Assembly: GCA_026125795.1 (NCBI GenBank)
Contig: JAHCKM010000002.1
Location: 186,001 to 250,000 of the forward strand
Reading direction: 5' to 3'
DNA: 64,000 bases
From: Burkholderiaceae bacterium
Lineage (GTDB): Bacteria; Pseudomonadota; Gammaproteobacteria; Burkholderiales; Burkholderiaceae_C
The notes under the pieces were generated by a model. It did not search any database. It was not told the DNA's origin and saw only the letters and a program-made list of their open reading frames with translations. How positions within the stretch are numbered: the first letter of the stretch is position 1; every line of letters starts with the position of its first letter. Made by a program: the position numbers and the translations under genes. This document shows, piece by piece, positions 8,544-17,382 of the stretch.

Positions 8544-9214
8544 CGGGCGGCTTCGGTGGCAGGCTCGTCGATGGGCTCGGCACGCGGCGCTTCGCCGGCA
8601 TCGGCGACGGGCGGCCGTTCTCCCTCTGGGGCCTCGCCCTGGATGCACGGCATCAGGTCGGCGATCTCGGGCCAGTCGGGCCAGCGCTGCAGGTGGTCCA
8701 CCAGCGTGTCCACATGCGCGTCGATCTCGGCTTGTGCCAGGTGGTGCGCGCCGTGCAGCACCAGCGGCGGCAGGAAGCGCATGCCGGCCAGTTGTGCGGT
8801 CTGCTCGTACGGCGGCCAGAACGCATCGATGAAGAAGCGGTTGTGCCCGTCGGGCCGGTACGACGCTTCGGTGCCGCCGGTGGACACCACCAGCCAGAGG
8901 TCCTTGCCGTTGAGCTGCGTGCCGCCCGGGCCATAGGCCCAGCCATAGGCAAACACCTCGTCGAGCCACAGCTTGAGCAGCGGGGGCATGCCGTACCAGT
9001 GCAGCGGATGCAGCCACACCACCAGCCGGGCCGCCTGCAACGCCGCCTGCTCGGCCGCGACGTCGATGCAGTAGTCGGGATACAGCGCGTACACGTCACG
9101 CAGCTGCCAGCGCGCGCCGGCGCCGGCGTCGCGCGACAACGCCTTGCGCAGCGCGGCGTGCACGCGCGAATGTTCCAGGTCGGGGTGCGCGAGCAGCAGC
9201 AGGATGTCTTGCAT
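8540..9214 (-). CDS. KefF/KefG-like flavodoxin-fold NAD(P)H oxidoreductase
   Basis: The 224-residue protein has a flavodoxin-2 fold: ILLLLAHPDLEHSRVHAAL at the N-terminus, then PLHWYGMPPLLKLWLDEVF and the flavin-loop region STGGTEASYRPDGHN. KefF and KefG proteins are quinone-reductase-like ancillary subunits needed for full activity of KefC or KefB. Here the gene directly precedes and overlaps the antiporter gene, as in enterobacteria. The C-terminal ~30 residues are acidic and Pro/Ala-rich, which is not usual for the family. Assignment to KefF rather than KefG is not possible by eye. Confidence 0.88.
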   Translation of the reverse strand: MQDILLLLAHPDLEHSRVHAALRKALSRDAGAGARWQLRDVYALYPDYCIDVAAEQAALQAARLVVWLHPLHWYGMPPLLKLWLDEVFAYGWAYGPGGTQLNGKDLWLVVSTGGTEASYRPDGHNRFFIDAFWPPYEQTAQLAGMRFLPPLVLHGAHHLAQAEIDAHVDTLVDHLQRWPDWPEIADLMPCIQGEAPEGERPPVADAGEAPRAEPIDEPATEAAR

Positions 9215-9341
9215 CGCCCTCAGTTTGCACGATGTGCCGTGGTTTGCCCGGTGCCGACGCTGCAGGTGGTCCCATTACCATTGGGCGTCCCCAGTGCCCC
9301 AAGCCGCGGCGAAACGGCCTGATTCGAGGAGGGAGAGACGC

Positions 9342-9959
9342 ATGCCCGTGATCGTCGTGGCCAACCCCAAGGGCGGGGTCGGCAAGAGCACGCTGGCCAC
9401 CAACATCGCGGGGCTGTTCGCGCGCCAGGGCCATGCCGTGATGCTGGGCGACATCGATCGCCAGCAGTCGTCGCGCCAATGGCTGGCGCTGCGCCCCGAG
9501 GCTGCGCCCAAGATCCAGAGCTGGGACCTGGCTGGCGAATCGTCCCTCAAGGTGCCCAAGGGCGTGACGCACGTGGTGCTCGACACGCCGGCTGGGCTGC
9601 ACGACAAGCTGCTCGATGCGGTGATGCGCCTGGCCGAGCGCGTCGTGATCCCGCTGCAGCCGAGCCTGTTCGACATCCAGGCCACGCACAGCTTCGTCAG
9701 CGAGCTGCGCGGGCACAAGCGCGGCGACGCGGTGAAGATCGGCCTGGTGGGCATGCGCGTCAAGGAGCACACCATCTCCAACGACCAGCTGCACCAGTTC
9801 CTGCCCAAGCTGAAGGCGCCGGTGCTGGGCTATCTGCGCGACACGCAGAACTACGTGCACATGGCCGCGCGCGGCCTCACGTTATGGGACGTGACCCCGA
9901 GCCGCGTCGAGCGCGACCTCGAGCAATGGAAACCTCTGGTGAACTGGCTGCACGCATGA
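9342..9959 (+). CDS. ParA/MinD-like P-loop ATPase
   Basis: The 205-residue protein has the deviant Walker A motif NPKGGVGKSTLATNIAGLF at residues 8-26 and the Walker B-like VVLDTPAG. It is shorter than chromosomal ParA and has no N-terminal DNA-binding extension. It resembles orphan ParA-like ATPases that position protein cargo rather than DNA. The ATG at 9342 follows a strong ribosome site (GAGGAGGGAGA). No parB or parS-like partner is adjacent. It overlaps the MaoC gene by 4 nt, so the two are translationally coupled. Cargo unknown. Confidence 0.85.
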   Translation: MPVIVVANPKGGVGKSTLATNIAGLFARQGHAVMLGDIDRQQSSRQWLALRPEAAPKIQSWDLAGESSLKVPKGVTHVVLDTPAGLHDKLLDAVMRLAERVVIPLQPSLFDIQATHSFVSELRGHKRGDAVKIGLVGMRVKEHTISNDQLHQFLPKLKAPVLGYLRDTQNYVHMAARGLTLWDVTPSRVERDLEQWKPLVNWLHA

Positions 9960-10408
9960 TCACGATCGCCATGTTGTCGAGCTTGAAGGAGCGTGTGGGC
10001 CAGGAGCTGGCGGTGGGCGATTGGTTGCTGGTGGACCAGCCGATGATCGACAAGTTCGCCGATGCCACCGGGGATCATCAATGGATCCACGTGGACCCAG
10101 AGCGCGCCGCCAAAGGGCCGTTCGGCACCACGGTGGCGCACGGCTACCTCACGCTGTCGCTGTTGCCCAAGCTGGCCGAGTCGGCGCTGCAGATCTCCGA
10201 CGTGCGCATGGGCGTCAACTACGGCCTGAATCGCGTGCGCTTTCCGGCGCCGGTGCCGGCGGGCAGCCGCATCCGCGCGCACCTGAAGCTGCTGGCCTAC
10301 GAGCCGATCGACGGCGGCGCCCAGCTGGTGATGCAGGTGACGATGGAGCGCGAGGGTGGCGACAAGCCGGTGTGCGTGGCCGAAACCGTGTCGCGCAGGT
10401 ATCTCTGA
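9956..10408 (+). CDS. MaoC-like (R)-specific enoyl-CoA hydratase family protein
   Basis: The 150-residue hot-dog-fold protein carries the catalytic hydratase motif: DATGDHQWIHVDPERA (Asp and His) and FGTTVAHGYLTLSL. Homologues hydrate enoyl-CoA in fatty-acid or polyhydroxyalkanoate metabolism. The gene overlaps the ParA-like gene by ATGA; a second ATG at 9971 is a possible alternative start. Nothing in the neighbourhood explains a metabolic link to a ParA-type ATPase. Confidence 0.87.
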   Translation: MITIAMLSSLKERVGQELAVGDWLLVDQPMIDKFADATGDHQWIHVDPERAAKGPFGTTVAHGYLTLSLLPKLAESALQISDVRMGVNYGLNRVRFPAPVPAGSRIRAHLKLLAYEPIDGGAQLVMQVTMEREGGDKPVCVAETVSRRYL

Positions 10409-10432
10409 AACTGACCTCACAATGCCGGCACG

Positions 10433-11167
10433 ATGAAGGTTCTGCTGGTCGACGACCATCCGCTGATCCTGAGCGCGCTGCAGGCGGTGATCCAGGGCCT
10501 GGGCGACGACGTCACCGTGTTCGGCGTGGCCAGCGCCGATGAGGCGCGCACCGCGCTCAAGCGCGATGCCGACTTTGACCTTGCGCTGCTCGACCTCGGC
10601 CTCGGCGACGACGACGGCTTCGAGCTGCTGTCCGAACTGCGCACGTTGTACCCCGCGCTGCCCGTGGTGGTGGTATCGGCCACCGAGCGCCAGGTCGACG
10701 TGATCCGCGCCATCGACATGGGCGCGATGGGCTTCGTGCCCAAACGCGCGTCCAACCGCGATCTGTTCGAGGCGCTGCGCATGGTGATGTCGGGCGGCGT
10801 CTACATCCCGCCGATGATGCTCGGCTTGCCACCGCCGGCGCCGGGCGGCGACACGGTGCCGGCCGTGATGCGCCGCGTGCCCGAGGAGCCGCTGCCCGCG
10901 CCGGAGCCGGCGCAGAAGATGCGCAGTTTCGAGTCGCTCGGCCTCACGCCGCGCCAGGCCGAGGTGCTGGCGCTGCTGCTCAAGGGCATGCCCAACAAGC
11001 TGATCGCGCGCGAGCTGTCGCTGTCGGTCGAGACCGTGAAGGACCACGTGGCCGCGGTGCTGCGCGCACTCGGCGTCAGCTCGCGCACGCAGGCCGTGCT
11101 GGCAGTGAGCCAGATGTCGCGCACCCAACCGGGCCTGGCGGCGTGGCGCAGCACGTCGCAACGCTGA
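10433..11167 (+). CDS. NarL/LuxR-family response regulator
   Basis: The 244-residue protein has an N-terminal receiver domain (VLLVDDHPLILSAL, phosphoacceptor in LALLDLGLGDDDG). A Pro-rich linker of about 35 residues follows, then a LuxR helix-turn-helix (LTPRQAEVLALLLKGMPNKL, then ELSLSVETVKDHVAAVLRAL). It lies 31 nt upstream of the hybrid kinase at 11199, probably its partner. It is a transcription factor acting on unknown promoters. Confidence 0.9.
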   Translation: MKVLLVDDHPLILSALQAVIQGLGDDVTVFGVASADEARTALKRDADFDLALLDLGLGDDDGFELLSELRTLYPALPVVVVSATERQVDVIRAIDMGAMGFVPKRASNRDLFEALRMVMSGGVYIPPMMLGLPPPAPGGDTVPAVMRRVPEEPLPAPEPAQKMRSFESLGLTPRQAEVLALLLKGMPNKLIARELSLSVETVKDHVAAVLRALGVSSRTQAVLAVSQMSRTQPGLAAWRSTSQR

Positions 11168-11198
11168 AAGCCGGCCGCGCGGCGCGCGGCCACCATCG

Positions 11199-13130
11199 AT
11201 GAACCACACCGCCACCACCGCCGCCGCGCCGGCTGCGCCGACCGACAGCGCGTCGGGCCCCGGCGTCGCCGCGGCCCTCACCGCGCCCGGCGCGCTGGCC
11301 GATCGCGTGCACGCGCTGTTCTCCTATGCAGCCACCACCAACCTGAGCTATGTGCTGGCCGCGGCCACCTTCATCGCGCTGTTCCACGACGCCGTGTCGC
11401 CGTGGATCCTCGGCGGCTGGGCGTTCGTCTTCGCCATCGTGATGTGCGCGCGCGGCTGGACCGTGTGGTCGTACCGCCGCGCGCAGCCGGCCGACGACAC
11501 CGCCAGCGTGACCTGGCTGCGTGCGTGGAACCTCGGCACGTTGTCGTCGGGCGCGTTGTGGGGCGCCGCGGGCTGGCTGTTCTACGGCCAGGGCGAGACG
11601 CTGCACCAGTTGGCGATGGTGCTGGTGATCTATGCCTTCTGTGTCGGCTCGACTCCGCTGTTGGGCTGGCAGCGCTCGATCTTCTTTGCCTACATCGGCC
11701 TGAGCCTGGTGCCGACGATCCTGCGCGTCGTCCTGGTCGGGGGGCCCGGCATGGTGGGGCTGGCTGCGGTGGCCGTCCTGATCCTGGCGATGACCGTGCG
11801 CCTGGGCCGCAACTACCGCGACAGCTTCGGCGAGCTGGTGGAGCTGAAGGCGCGCGCGCAGCGCCTGGCCGAACAGTTGCGCGCCGAAACCGCGCTGGCC
11901 GAGGCGGCGCGCCACGAGGCCGAGCTGGCCAACCGCGCCAAGACCCAGTTCTTCGCCGCCGCCAGCCACGACCTGCGGCAGCCGCTGCATGCGCTGGGCC
12001 TGTTTGCCGAAGCGTTGCGGCAAAAGACGACGGCCCCCTGGCCGCCTGACACGGCGGCCACCCCCCAAGGGGGGCCGCCGATCTTGGAGCGGTCCGGCGA
12101 TCGGCGCAGGGATGACGAAACGATGCAGCTGATCAACAGCATCAACAGCTCGGTCGACGCGCTCGACGGCCTGTTCTCCGAGCTGCTGGACATCACCAAG
12201 ATCGACACCGGTGGCGTCGAGCCGCGGCCCACCGACTTTCAGCTCGACGAGGTGTTTCGCAAGATCCGGCTGCACTTCGAGCCGATCGCGTTCGAGAAAG
12301 GCCTGCTGCTGCACGTGCGCGGCGGCCATCGGCATGCCTATGCCGACCCGATGCTGGTGGAGCGCATCGTGCGCAACCTGGTGTCCAACGCGATCCGCTA
12401 CACCGCCGACGGCGGTGTGCTGGTGTGCGCGCGCACGCGGGGCCCCCGGCTGCTGCTGCAGGTGTGGGACACCGGCGTCGGCATCAAGGAGGCCGACCGC
12501 GAGCGTGTGTTCGACGAGTTCGTGCAGGTGCATGACGCCGCCACCGCGCCGGATGCGCACCAGCGCAAGGGCCTGGGCCTCGGCCTGGCGATCGTGCGGC
12601 GGCTGTCGGCGCTGATGAACGCGCCGCTGACCCTGCGCTCGATCGCCGGCAAAGGCAGCGTGTTCACGCTCGAAGTGCCGATCGGCCGCGCGCGGCCGGC
12701 GGCGGCTCTACCCACCCGATCGAGTGCACCGCTCGGGCTCTCGCTCGATCGCCGGCTGGTGGTGATGATCGAGGACGATCCGGCGGTGCAAAGCGGCCTG
12801 GAGGTGCTGCTCAAGAGCTGGGGCGCCAGCGTGATCTCGTTCGACAGCCTGCAGGCCTGCCAGCAATGGGTGCAGGCCGCCGAGCCGTCGATGCTGCAGC
12901 CCGACCTGATCATCGCCGACTACCGGCTCGAGTCGGGTAGCACCGGCGTGGAGGCGATCCGCGCGCTGCGCGGCATGCTCGACAGGCCGATTCCCGCCAT
13001 CGTGGTCACCGGCAGCGTGCTGTCCAACCACGAGCGCGAGGCGGCCGAGCACGACTTTCATCTGCTGCTCAAGCCGGTCGTGCCCGGCAAGCTCCGGGCG
13101 ATGATCGCGTTCAAGCTGGGGTTGCGATAG
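11199..13130 (+). CDS. Membrane hybrid histidine kinase with receiver domain
   Basis: The 643-residue protein starts with an Ala/Pro-rich cytoplasmic stretch and 5-6 hydrophobic segments (residues 35-195). A coiled coil follows, then the HisKA phosphoacceptor (ASHDLRQPLHALGLF, His near residue 257), an HATPase_c domain (NLVSNAIRYTADGG, DTGVGI, GLGLAIVRRL) and a C-terminal receiver (MIEDDPAVQ, LIIADYRLES). Residues about 278-308 (APWPPDTAATPQGGPP region) interrupt the DHp domain between its two helices. They come from a GC-rich hairpin repeat that stays in frame. The kinase is probably paired with the regulator at 10433; the signal is unknown. Confidence 0.9.
   Translation: MNHTATTAAAPAAPTDSASGPGVAAALTAPGALADRVHALFSYAATTNLSYVLAAATFIALFHDAVSPWILGGWAFVFAIVMCARGWTVWSYRRAQPADDTASVTWLRAWNLGTLSSGALWGAAGWLFYGQGETLHQLAMVLVIYAFCVGSTPLLGWQRSIFFAYIGLSLVPTILRVVLVGGPGMVGLAAVAVLILAMTVRLGRNYRDSFGELVELKARAQRLAEQLRAETALAEAARHEAELANRAKTQFFAAASHDLRQPLHALGLFAEALRQKTTAPWPPDTAATPQGGPPILERSGDRRRDDETMQLINSINSSVDALDGLFSELLDITKIDTGGVEPRPTDFQLDEVFRKIRLHFEPIAFEKGLLLHVRGGHRHAYADPMLVERIVRNLVSNAIRYTADGGVLVCARTRGPRLLLQVWDTGVGIKEADRERVFDEFVQVHDAATAPDAHQRKGLGLGLAIVRRLSALMNAPLTLRSIAGKGSVFTLEVPIGRARPAAALPTRSSAPLGLSLDRRLVVMIEDDPAVQSGLEVLLKSWGASVISFDSLQACQQWVQAAEPSMLQPDLIIADYRLESGSTGVEAIRALRGMLDRPIPAIVVTGSVLSNHEREAAEHDFHLLLKPVVPGKLRAMIAFKLGLR
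12030..12113 (+). repeat. GC-rich hairpin repeat inside the kinase gene
   Basis: The segment centres on GGCGG (12053-12057) ... CCGCC (12075-12079) flanking CCCCCC-AA-GGGGGG (12061-12074). It resembles the intergenic repeat at 60018-60158 (C/G-run core, GGCGGCC flanks, GGAGCGG tail) and is unlike the surrounding coding sequence. It encodes about 28 Pro/Gly/Arg-rich residues without breaking the frame. Confidence 0.7.
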
Positions 13131-13175
13131 GCGGCGCGGCCGTTTGCGCGGGCCGCTCCAACGTGCAGGCCGGCC

Positions 13176-14726
13176 TCAAGCCGGCAGCGTGAAACTGAAC
13201 GTGGCACCCACGCCCGGTTCACCGGTGGCCGACACCCGTCCGCCGTGGCGCTCAACGATGCGGCGCACGATCGTCAGCCCGATTCCGGCACCTTCGTACT
13301 TGGCACCATGCAAGCGTGCGAACGGCTCGAAGAGGGCCGCCGCAGCGCCTGGCTCAAATCCGACACCGTTGTCCGCGACCATGACCGTGACCATTCCGTG
13401 CTCGACCTGCGCCCTGATGCGCACCTGCGCGTCGTTGCGATCGGCCGTGAACTTCAGCGCATTGCCGATCAGGTTGGTCATCACCGCGCGCAACAGCGTC
13501 TCGTCGGCCTGGACCGTGGGCAACGGGTCGATCTGAACTTTGCGCGCCTGGACCGACATCGTGGCGTCGACCTGCAGCGAGCTGGCCACATCCTGCGTGA
13601 GGCGCGTCAAGTCCACCGCCACCTTGTCCAATGTCGCCTCTCCGCTTCGCGCCAACAGCAACAGCGAATCCACCAGCCTGCTGCAAGCGCGGACCTGCGT
13701 GCCGATCGGTGTGAGCATGCGTCGTGCTCCGGCCCTGTCGCCGCGCTCCAGCGCGTCGCTTGCCAACTGCACCAGTCCACCGATGCCTCCCAAAGGGCCA
13801 CGAAGGTCATGCGACACCTGTCGACTGAAGCTTTCGAGGCCGGCCACCATTTCGCGCAGTTCGCGTGTTCTTGCCTGCACCTTGGCCTCCAGCGAGGCGT
13901 TGGCCTCGGCCAGCAGACGTTCAGCCGCTGCGCGCCGCGCCACCTCGTCGAGCAGGAGGCGACGCCGGCGCATCAGCGACACGGTGAGCAGCACCAGGCC
14001 GACCGCGAGGATCGGAATGGCGGCCCAGTAGCGCAGATGAGCATCGGGTGTCTGCTGGATCGCCCCGACGGTGATCAGAGCCGGCACGGTCAGCAAACTG
14101 GCTGCGACGTAGCCGTAGCCGGCGCCCGGATCGCGCCGCCAGGCCCACAGCGCGACGCCGGTCAGGACGGCGAAGCTGACACCGGCCAGCAGATTCAGGG
14201 TGTGACCGGAGATCTGCCACTGCAGCAGACTGACCCCTGCATCGAGCAACGCCACGGCCACGAGCGGGACGACCACGCCCGCGATGGTCAAGAGGCGCGC
14301 TCGGCCCCGCAGCCCGACATAGTCGACCAAGCCGATGCCCAGGCAGACGATCCCCAGCCGGAGCACGGTGAACCAGCCATACGCCCCATCGGCCACGGCC
14401 CAGGTGGGCGCCGTGGGCAGGTGACGTTCGTTGTTGCCGATGAAGAGCGCAAACAAAACCATGGCGGCCGCGAACCAGCCGGCGCCGGGCTCGCGATCGC
14501 GCAGGTGAAGCGAGGCGTACAGGGCGGCGAGGATCCACAGCAGCGCCGCGATCAGGTCGGTCACCGAGTACGGAGGCTGGATCCAGTCAGGCTGCACGTG
14601 CGCTCGCCGCGGCAACGCGCACGCAAGCACAAGCGCTGCGAACGCGACACCGCCAAGCGACACCGTTTGTAGGCCCGGGGCAGACGCAGGGGGCACCGCA
14701 GTTTCCCCAGGTGGGAAGCCAGGCAC
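13176..14726 (-). CDS. Multi-pass membrane histidine kinase
   Basis: This is a 516-residue kinase. Seven to eight hydrophobic segments fill residues 20-260. After them come a coiled coil (EANASLEAKVQARTRELREM), the HisKA box (FSRQVSHDLRGPLGGIGGLV) and an HATPase_c domain (NLIGNALKFTADRN, VADNGVGF, GAGIGLTIVRRIVERHGG). There is no receiver domain. I chose the GTG at 14726 because GGAGGGG lies 3-5 nt upstream; the next candidate is the GTG at 14663 (VSLGGVAFAAL). Open frame continues upstream to 15182 but has no kinase-like sequence. It is convergent with the kinase at 11199. Signal and partner regulator unknown; the damaged receiver at 14728 on the other strand may be a lost partner. Confidence 0.85.
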   Translation of the reverse strand: MPGFPPGETAVPPASAPGLQTVSLGGVAFAALVLACALPRRAHVQPDWIQPPYSVTDLIAALLWILAALYASLHLRDREPGAGWFAAAMVLFALFIGNNERHLPTAPTWAVADGAYGWFTVLRLGIVCLGIGLVDYVGLRGRARLLTIAGVVVPLVAVALLDAGVSLLQWQISGHTLNLLAGVSFAVLTGVALWAWRRDPGAGYGYVAASLLTVPALITVGAIQQTPDAHLRYWAAIPILAVGLVLLTVSLMRRRRLLLDEVARRAAAERLLAEANASLEAKVQARTRELREMVAGLESFSRQVSHDLRGPLGGIGGLVQLASDALERGDRAGARRMLTPIGTQVRACSRLVDSLLLLARSGEATLDKVAVDLTRLTQDVASSLQVDATMSVQARKVQIDPLPTVQADETLLRAVMTNLIGNALKFTADRNDAQVRIRAQVEHGMVTVMVADNGVGFEPGAAAALFEPFARLHGAKYEGAGIGLTIVRRIVERHGGRVSATGEPGVGATFSFTLPA

Positions 14727-14727
14727 G

Positions 14728-14935
14728 GACCCCTCCGCTGACGACAACCGGGATGCCGCGCAGAGCCTCGCGGCGCTGCTGCGCGCCCTTGGCAACGAGA
14801 CGTGAAGGTGCCCTACGACGGCATCGAGGTGGTCGAGGCCGCGCGGGCGTTCCGGCCGAACGTGGTCCTGCTCGACATCGGGATGCCGCTGCTCGATGGC
14901 TACGGCGCCGCGCGCGAGACCCGGCGGCACCAGTG
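14728..14935 (+). pseudogene. Remnant of a response-regulator receiver domain
   Basis: Two frames together spell a receiver: ADDNRDAAQSLAALLRALGNE (14737-14799), then, after a shift near 14799-14802, VKVPYDGIEVVEAARAF and NVVLLDIGMPLLDGYGAARE with the phosphoacceptor Asp. The first frame stops at TGA 14803-14805. The beginning (beta-1 strand before the acidic pair) and the second half (Lys motif, last helices) are missing. This is therefore a truncated and frameshifted fragment, not a working gene. It abuts the start of the divergent kinase gene and leads into the TonB receptor leader. The reading is clear by family pattern, but the exact limits are approximate. Confidence 0.7.
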
Positions 14936-15036
14936 CTCGACGGCGTTGAATCTCACGGCCGTTGCAGCCGCCGGGCTCGCGGCCCGGTCCCGAGGCGGGA
15001 TTAGACTGCCGCCAGGCGGCATCTGGGGGAAGTGGC

Positions 15037-17382
15037 ATGGTCCTGGACGACGAGCTCGGTGCCCGATCGGACAAGAGGACTGCGCCGGCCCTGGCCGCTG
15101 CGCTGCTGTCGATCTGCACGCCGTCGCTCGGCGCGGACGACGTGGCCGACATGGACATCACCGAGCTGGTCACGGTGCGCATCTCGCCGTTCGACGTGGC
15201 CCGGCACCTCGACCGCGGCTACCGCGCCTCCAATTCGGTGTCGGGCTCGCGCTTCGACACGCCGATCCGCGAGCTGCCGTTCGCGATCCAGGCCTTCACC
15301 GACAGCTTCATCAGTGACGTCAAGCCGGTCACTCTGCACGACGTGGCGCGCTACTCGCCCGGCGTCACCTACCGCAGCAACGACTTCAACGAGGGCCACG
15401 CCAACCTCGCGATCCGCGGCTTCGCGGTCAGCTCGGTGGCCGGCGGCGTGCAGATGCTGCGCGACGGCACGCCGGGGCCGTCGGTGCACGACTTCACCAA
15501 CATCTCGCGCGTCGAGATCGTCAAGGGCCCGTCGTCGTTCCTGTATGGACAGGTGGCGCCCGGCGGCATCGTCAACGTCATCACCAAGAGTCCGCAGTCG
15601 CGCTTTGCCGCCACGGCCGAAGTCGGCGCCGGCTCGTACGGTCAGTACCGCGCCGGGGCCGACCTCACCGGGCCGCTCGCGCCCGGCCTGTTCTACCGCG
15701 TGGCCGCGTCATACGACCAGGACATCGGCTACTGGCAGCCTTACGACGCTCACTGGACCACCGTGGCGCCGTCGCTGCTGTGGCAGCCCGATCGCCGCGT
15801 CAGCGTGACGCTCAAGGCCGAGAGCCACCGCAAGCGCGAAGCGCCGCAGGTGATGCAGAAGCCCGGTTATGCGCGCCAGGCCGGCGTGGTGCCGACGCCG
15901 CAGGACCCCAACCTGTCGGGCGTCGACGTGCCCGGCCTGCCCGACGACTGGAACAGCATGTCCGACGTCGACTTTCGCAACAGCGATGCCGATGCGCTGA
16001 GTGCCTGGGTCGATCTGCAGGCCAGCGAGCGCTGGAACCTGAGGGCTGCCTGGGCGCGCGTGGACTACAGCGTCGATGCGCTGTTCTCGGGCAACTTCGG
16101 CATGTCCAACAACAGCACCTTCCTGCAGGGTCGGCGGCTGCGCCGGCAGACCTACATCAACGAAGGCGACACGCTGTCTCTCGACGCGGTCGGCCGCTAC
16201 CGCTTCGAGGCGGCCAGCCTGCGCCTGCTGCTGGGCGCGCAGTACGCGCGCCGCCGCTTCGACAACCGTGCCGGCCAGGCGCCCAACGACCCTGCGCTCG
16301 GCAGCGATCCGATCGCCTCGCCGTTGCCGCTGTGGGACCTGCGCAATCCAGCCACCTGGAACCGCGCGGTCGACATCCCGTACTCGGCGCTGACCGAGGC
16401 GCCCGCCGACCGCACGTCGCACTACTGGGACCGTTCGCTGTATGTCGGCAGCACGCTGGGCCTGCTGGACGACCGGCTGCTGCTGCTGGCCGGATGGCGC
16501 GTGACCGACACCGACAGCCGGCTCGACGATCACGTCACCGCCGGCAGCCAGCGCATCCAGGCGCGCAAGGGCACGCCGCAGATCGGCGTGCTGTACAAGC
16601 TGACGCCGCGCGTCGCGGCGTTTGCTTCGTACGCCGAATCGTTCGTGCCCGGCGCCCAGGTGCTGAACCGCCCCGATGGCACCAGCGTGCCGGCCGCGCC
16701 GTCGGAAGGGCGCGGCTGGGATCTCGGCCTCAAGGCCGAGCTGTTCGACGGCCGGCTGTCGGGCACGCTGACGCTGTTCGATCTGCGCAACCGCGGCATC
16801 GTCAACGACATCGCGCAGACCAACGCGCTGGGCCAGGTCCAGATCTTCAACCTGCAGAGCGGGCAGCAGCGCTCGCGCGGCGTCGAGCTGGACCTGACGG
16901 CCGAGCCGGCCGACCGCTGGCAGCTCTACCTGTCGTACAGCTACATGCACGCGCGCATCGTCGAAGCGACGGGCAACGACGCGGCGTTGCTGGCACAGGA
17001 TCCTGCCAGTCTCGATGCCGCGGGGCAGCTCAACTACAAGGCCGCCTTTCTGCTGCACGGCGCGCCGCTGCAGATGAGCGCGCCGCACCTGGCCAATCTC
17101 TGGGTGCGCCATGACTTCGGCGCTGGCCTGAGCGGGGCCTATGCCGCCGCCGGCCTGAACGCGGTGCGCGATCAGACGCTGCTGCCCGACGGCCCGCCGT
17201 CGGCGCGCCAGAGCTACACGTTGATCGGTGCGCTGGCCGGCTGGACCTGGCAGCGTCCGGGCGGGCAGCGCATCAGCCTGGAGATCGCCGGCCGCAACCT
17301 CACGGGCGAGCGGTACCGCCCTTCGCAGAGCACACGCGCGCGGCCGCGCGAGTTGTTAGTCACGCTGAAGGCCGGCGTGTGA
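15037..17382 (+). CDS. TonB-dependent siderophore-type outer membrane receptor
   Basis: The 781-residue protein starts at the ATG at 15037 after GGGGA. A signal region ends near ...CTPSLGADD, and a possible TonB box (ELVTVRIS) follows. The plug domain contains RELPFAIQAFTDSFISDV, LHDVARYSPGV and VEIVKGPSSFLYGQVAPGG. A 22-strand-type barrel follows with many aromatic girdles. This matches the ferric-siderophore receptor class (FhuA/FhuE-like); the ligand cannot be told from sequence. The barrel ends in LLVTLKAGV rather than the usual terminal Phe/Trp, which is odd and may affect assembly. Its stop shares a base with the yfiR-like start (TGATG), giving an operon with the two sensory genes downstream. 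Confidence 0.9.
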   Translation: MVLDDELGARSDKRTAPALAAALLSICTPSLGADDVADMDITELVTVRISPFDVARHLDRGYRASNSVSGSRFDTPIRELPFAIQAFTDSFISDVKPVTLHDVARYSPGVTYRSNDFNEGHANLAIRGFAVSSVAGGVQMLRDGTPGPSVHDFTNISRVEIVKGPSSFLYGQVAPGGIVNVITKSPQSRFAATAEVGAGSYGQYRAGADLTGPLAPGLFYRVAASYDQDIGYWQPYDAHWTTVAPSLLWQPDRRVSVTLKAESHRKREAPQVMQKPGYARQAGVVPTPQDPNLSGVDVPGLPDDWNSMSDVDFRNSDADALSAWVDLQASERWNLRAAWARVDYSVDALFSGNFGMSNNSTFLQGRRLRRQTYINEGDTLSLDAVGRYRFEAASLRLLLGAQYARRRFDNRAGQAPNDPALGSDPIASPLPLWDLRNPATWNRAVDIPYSALTEAPADRTSHYWDRSLYVGSTLGLLDDRLLLLAGWRVTDTDSRLDDHVTAGSQRIQARKGTPQIGVLYKLTPRVAAFASYAESFVPGAQVLNRPDGTSVPAAPSEGRGWDLGLKAELFDGRLSGTLTLFDLRNRGIVNDIAQTNALGQVQIFNLQSGQQRSRGVELDLTAEPADRWQLYLSYSYMHARIVEATGNDAALLAQDPASLDAAGQLNYKAAFLLHGAPLQMSAPHLANLWVRHDFGAGLSGAYAAAGLNAVRDQTLLPDGPPSARQSYTLIGALAGWTWQRPGGQRISLEIAGRNLTGERYRPSQSTRARPRELLVTLKAGV

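Noticed and set aside
8544-9017. N-terminal extension of the KefB-like antiporter to 9017
   Set aside because: It overlaps the oxidoreductase gene in a different frame, and the sequence is unlike any KefB. The 4-nt gene overlap at 8540-8543 supports the shorter form.
13169-13185. GCCGGC-N5-GCCGGC hairpin between two convergent kinases as a terminator
   Set aside because: Only 6 bp of stem and no T-tract on either side.
14727-15182. N-terminal extension of the kinase at 13176 to 15182
   Set aside because: The extension has no membrane or sensor features and covers the receiver remnant and the TonB leader. GTG 14726 has a good ribosome site.
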